Positions 61,227 to 64,000 of a DNA stretch of 64,000 bases are shown one piece after another. Origin of the DNA: Pectinophora gossypiella (Eukaryota > Arthropoda > Insecta > Lepidoptera > Gelechiidae). The position numbers and the translations under genes were made by a program. The first letter of the stretch is position 1. Every line of letters starts with the position of its first letter. Where the stretch lies: NCBI RefSeq assembly GCF_024362695.1, contig NC_065415.1, positions 6,241,438 to 6,305,437 of the forward strand, given 5' to 3'. Under the pieces are notes generated by a model. The model saw only the letters and a program-made list of their open reading frames with translations, ran no database searches and was not told the DNA's origin.

Positions 61227-61432
61227 TTTTTTTGACGTGACTTATTGTAAATTTGCTGCGCGCTGAAGGCTCTCACCCGGTACAACGTTTAAGACAACAG
61301 GCCTGAGTGTGCCCAGTTGGGCGCGAACCTCGGCTCAGGGCGTCGTCTGAGAGGAAAAATATTTGAAAGAATTAATCGACCCTAGTGGGTCGATAGCGAT
61401 AAGCGCTGATTGAGGGAAATCGTCGACCATTA
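61227..61432 (-). mobile_element. retroposon family G, reverse copy
   Basis: Poly-T and gacgtgacttattgtaaatt at left, then caacaggcctgagtgtgccc and tcgaccctagtgggtcgata. Compared with 23105-23366 it lacks the segment cggacaaatggggagcg. Begins 26 bp upstream of the gene 3 exon 4 acceptor. Confidence 0.7.
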
Positions 61433-61628
61433 GTTTAAGTGTAAATGGTGGCTAAGTATGTAAAATGAGTTATATTTCGTAGTCGTTTATATATCCTTGA
61501 ATATTAAACCAATATATCCGTGTAAATCTTCGCTGATCTCACTGCCAAGATACGTACCTATCAAACCTTCTGAGTATTCAAAAGAACTGTGGTATGTGTC
61601 CATGAAAAAATATATAATGAAATTAGTC

Positions 61629-61928
61629 TAGTAGTGAACGACTGGTTGAGCATGGGCTTATGTAGGCCCCGGGTTCAAATCCCGGTGAGGACATATCACT
61701 AGTTTGGTTAGGACATTACAGGCTGTTCACCTGATTATCCGAAAGCAAAATGATCCGTGTTACGGAAGGCACGTTAAGCCGTTGGTCCCGGTTAATATTT
61801 ACTGGTGTATCTACATCAGTTCAATTAACCGCCAAAGGCCCCTGACCTAGGGGCCTTTGGCGGCTCACTAATAATGCTGACACCAGGATGAAGTTGGTAA
61901 TCCACCTCACAACCCACACGATAGAAAA
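61629..61928 (+). mobile_element. SINE-A with an inverted duplication
   Basis: Head diverged (actggttgagcatgggctta), B box gggttcaaatcccggtgagg, central domain, usual 3' end. The normal catgagccatgtc segment is replaced by an inverted copy of ggggcctttggcgg, making a hairpin at about 61830-61864. Confidence 0.8.
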
Positions 61929-61962
61929 AAAGATCATAAAATAACTCAAAATAACTAACTAC

Positions 61963-62240
61963 AGACTGCACTTCGGGGAGTGTGCCCGCGATCTACACGA
62001 GCTCATTCCACCATCCCCCTTTAGTCTTCGGATTTCCAGACGTACGGCTGGGTTCCATCCCTATTTGGTAGATATCCCAACTTTTCGCACAAAGCGTTTC
62101 GCATCGTCCTCCATTATACGCACTGCTAGGGAGTGGAATTCTCTGCCGTCTTCTGTGTTTCCGAATGCGTATAACCCGGGTGCTTTCAAGGTCAGAGTGA
62201 ACAGGCACCTTCTGGGCCAGCTCGCTCCACCTTAGGCGTC
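61963..62240 (+). mobile_element. non-LTR retrotransposon C-terminal fragment
   Basis: Plus-strand frame reads FHPYLVDIPTFRTKRFASSS, IIRTAREWNSLPSSVFPNAY and NPGAFKVRVNRHLLGQLAPP then stop. RTAREWNSLPSSVFP is the typical C-terminal motif of a common insect LINE group. Ends 70 bp before exon 3 of gene 3. Confidence 0.8.
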
Positions 62241-62309
62241 GTCAATGCCTTTGGGCAAGTCTAGGGCCAAGAGCAAACCTTGAGGTAAAAAAAAACTACT
62301 GAAACTTAC

Positions 62310-62478
62310 TATTATAGCGATATCGCTTCGTGGAAATCTGTATGCCTTCGGATATCTGCCTCGCCGAATCTTTCTCCACTGTCCTGAATGATCTGAGTCC
62401 GAACGTGACATCCTAGCAGTAGTGAGCAAATATCCAGCCATTACATATTTATTTCTGAAATCACTTTTGGATAGTTTG
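62310..62478 (-). CDS. serine protease gene 3, exon 3 (catalytic Asp)
   Basis: Acceptor TTCTTACAG, donor GTAAGT. Encodes KLSKSDFRNKYVMAGYLLTT, on to GQWRKIRRGRYPKAYRFPRS and DIAII. No repeat insertion, unlike gene 2. Confidence 0.93.
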
Positions 62479-63237
62479 CTGTAAGAATAATTAAATTAGA
62501 TTTTTTATTATTCAAGTTCAAATACAGAATAACATCAGTAGGTAACATAGTTAGTACACTTTGAATCGTCAATTTTTACAAAACCAACATCTCATCCCCC
62601 TAAAACTACTGCAGCTTCTCACAACCTGTATAGCCGAGGAAAAGAAGGATTATGTCAACACAACATTTTCTATTCTGTTTAAATGTGTTTGCAGGATAGC
62701 AGGATGTAAAGTAAACGTATTAAAAAAGCTCTCACAAGCTCTAGCATCGTGGAAAAAATAAGTGAATCAAAAATCATCCACTTTCAATGTAGGATCATCA
62801 AAGAACACTTACTGAAAGTAAAAATCATATTTTATAAGTTAAGTATATGTCCTACAATATTTTTATCTACTACCACTGCAAAATGTCGATGACTGTCGAT
62901 GCTGATCGGTGTTGCTCTACTTTTTAGTACGAAAGATAAACTACGAAAAGAGTTTAAAAAATTAGCATTAAGCCTGTATCCCCGAGGCAGAGTTGTATAG
63001 CATTTAGACACCCACTTCTCGCTAGCTACCTATGTTTAATTCCCATGTAATAGGGAGCAAGCCTATTGCCATTAACCAAGAAGCTATAACCTCTTAAGAC
63101 CGAGATTTCCAGACACAATAGTTAAACAATGGGGTTTGGATTTATAAAGAACATTCGGTCTTAGGAGGATAAAGATGGATTGCAAAAATTGTTTGTCAAA
63201 AGGAACCATTAGTAGGTAATGTACGTAAATTTGTTAC

Positions 63238-63368
63238 CCTTTGAAGCAGTTACTAAGCTTTTTCTTCACGAAGCAATGTGCGGCAGTTAAGACCTTCGAT
63301 GGCCCTATAATGCTTCCACCGCAAAAAGCTCTGTACGAATTACGTCCAGTTCGCCCCATCATGGCAAC
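63238..63368 (-). CDS. serine protease gene 3, exon 2 (catalytic His)
   Basis: Acceptor GTCATCAG. Encodes VAMMGRTGRNSYRAFCGGSI then IGPSKVLTAAHCFVKKKLSN and CFK, ending phase 2 before GTAACA. Confidence 0.93.
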
Positions 63369-63800
63369 CTGATGACGAATTCACTTTAGTATTGACAATG
63401 CCAGTCGATAAAGGGTTGACGGGAGTGTATTTTCCTTTAGCTCAACGCTCGACTACTGGACCACCGAGCTCATCGTGCAGGTCTAAACATCTCTTTCTTA
63501 ACATTTACCATGGCTCTATGGTCAATCCTAAGATTAACCAGGTGCTTTCCGGTTAATGTCCGAAATAAGCTATTATTCTATTGGAATTTTACCACCATCA
63601 CTTGGTAAATCTTAGGATTTACCTTACTCTGGGCCTTTACAGTAACATAGACATGTAGAGTGGAGAGGATGGAGAAAAGAAAGATTACGAAAGCAATACA
63701 ACTAACAGTCGTAGAAGATTTGAGGGGTTAGAAAGAAAGTAATACCTAGAAAACCAATTTTAACCAAATTGGGGAAATAAATATTCATTAATACACTTAC

Positions 63801-64000
63801 CTGATACGGAACATTTCCTAGTTGTGCAGCTCTGCCATTTACAACCCTGAACACTATATCCTGACCATCAATTTCAACCGTTTGGTTATAGAAGGTATTA
63901 GGGTAACTATCAATAGCGTCGTTACTACTTACAGTAGCGTAGATTTCGAGGGTCGTAGTGCTATTCTCAACCGTGCAATTGACTAAATGCGTATATGAAA
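63801..64000 (-). CDS. serine protease gene 3, exon 1 (partial)
   Basis: 66 codons plus two bases visible, ending DGQDIVFRVVNGRAAQLGNV PYQ before GTAAGT. YPNTFYNQT matches gene 1's leader. The start codon and signal peptide are outside the window. Confidence 0.9.

Larger units (their letters stand above)
58846..64000 (-). other. S1 serine protease gene 3 (full triad, 5' end beyond window)
   Basis: Six exons with the same phases as gene 1; exon 1 runs off the right edge, so the signal peptide is missing here. Visible product 322 residues: Asn/Thr leader, activation site FR|VVNG, His in AAHC (63278-63276), Asp in DIAII (62324-62322), Ser in GDSGGP (59067-59065). Position 189 is Asp (59397-59395), predicting trypsin-like cleavage after Arg/Lys. 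Cys191 is His, as in gene 1. The C-terminus is hydrophobic (CTFVILNCLINSFLLF). Tandem with gene 2 on the same strand. Confidence 0.9.

Overview
The window is eukaryotic, intron-rich, AT-rich insect DNA. Its dense load of tRNA-derived SINEs, RTE- and CR1/Jockey-like LINE tails and fold-back MITEs is what I associate with a moth or butterfly genome; that assignment is inference. I see no bacterial genes, rRNA, functional tRNA genes or CRISPR array.

Left half (1 to about 28.1 kb): the 5' part of a COE/EBF transcription factor gene, the orthologue of Drosophila knot/collier (kn), on the minus strand. Seven coding exons are recognisable: 27458-27587, 26087-26225, 20059-20215, 16749-16812, 13708-13763, 5625-5698 and 4354-4422. 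They join in frame from the N-terminal tail through the first half of the DNA-binding domain, including the zinc knuckle. The gene then leaves the window at the left edge. Introns are 1-8 kb and full of SINE and LINE pieces. The first conserved exon has no in-frame ATG: a GTG stands where the fly protein has its initiator. A GC-rich stretch lies upstream.

Middle (28.1 to 45.2 kb): intergenic. I recognise only mobile-element copies, among them the last 77 codons of an RTE-clade reverse transcriptase ORF at 44.6 kb and several SINE families.

Right end (45.2 to 64 kb): a cluster of three paralogous S1 (chymotrypsin-fold) serine protease genes with the same exon plan. Gene 1 (+, 45209-50684) is complete and has His, Asp and Ser. 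Gene 2 (-, 51274-57029) is a pseudoprotease: Ser replaces the catalytic His, His replaces the catalytic Ser, Asp is kept. It also carries a Thr/Lys-rich minisatellite inside the protease fold and appears to have lost exon 5. Gene 3 (-, 58846 to beyond the right edge) has the full triad and an Asp at the base of the S1 pocket, where gene 1 has Ser. Genes 1 and 2 converge, with stop codons 590 bp apart. Their introns hold SINEs, four copies of one fold-back MITE, two copies of a second MITE flanking gene 1 exon 3, a 444 bp TIR element and LINE tails.

The strongest biological signals are the triad-swapped pseudoprotease beside two apparently active paralogues, the unusual kn start, and the modular SINEs that share a central domain but carry different heads and tails.
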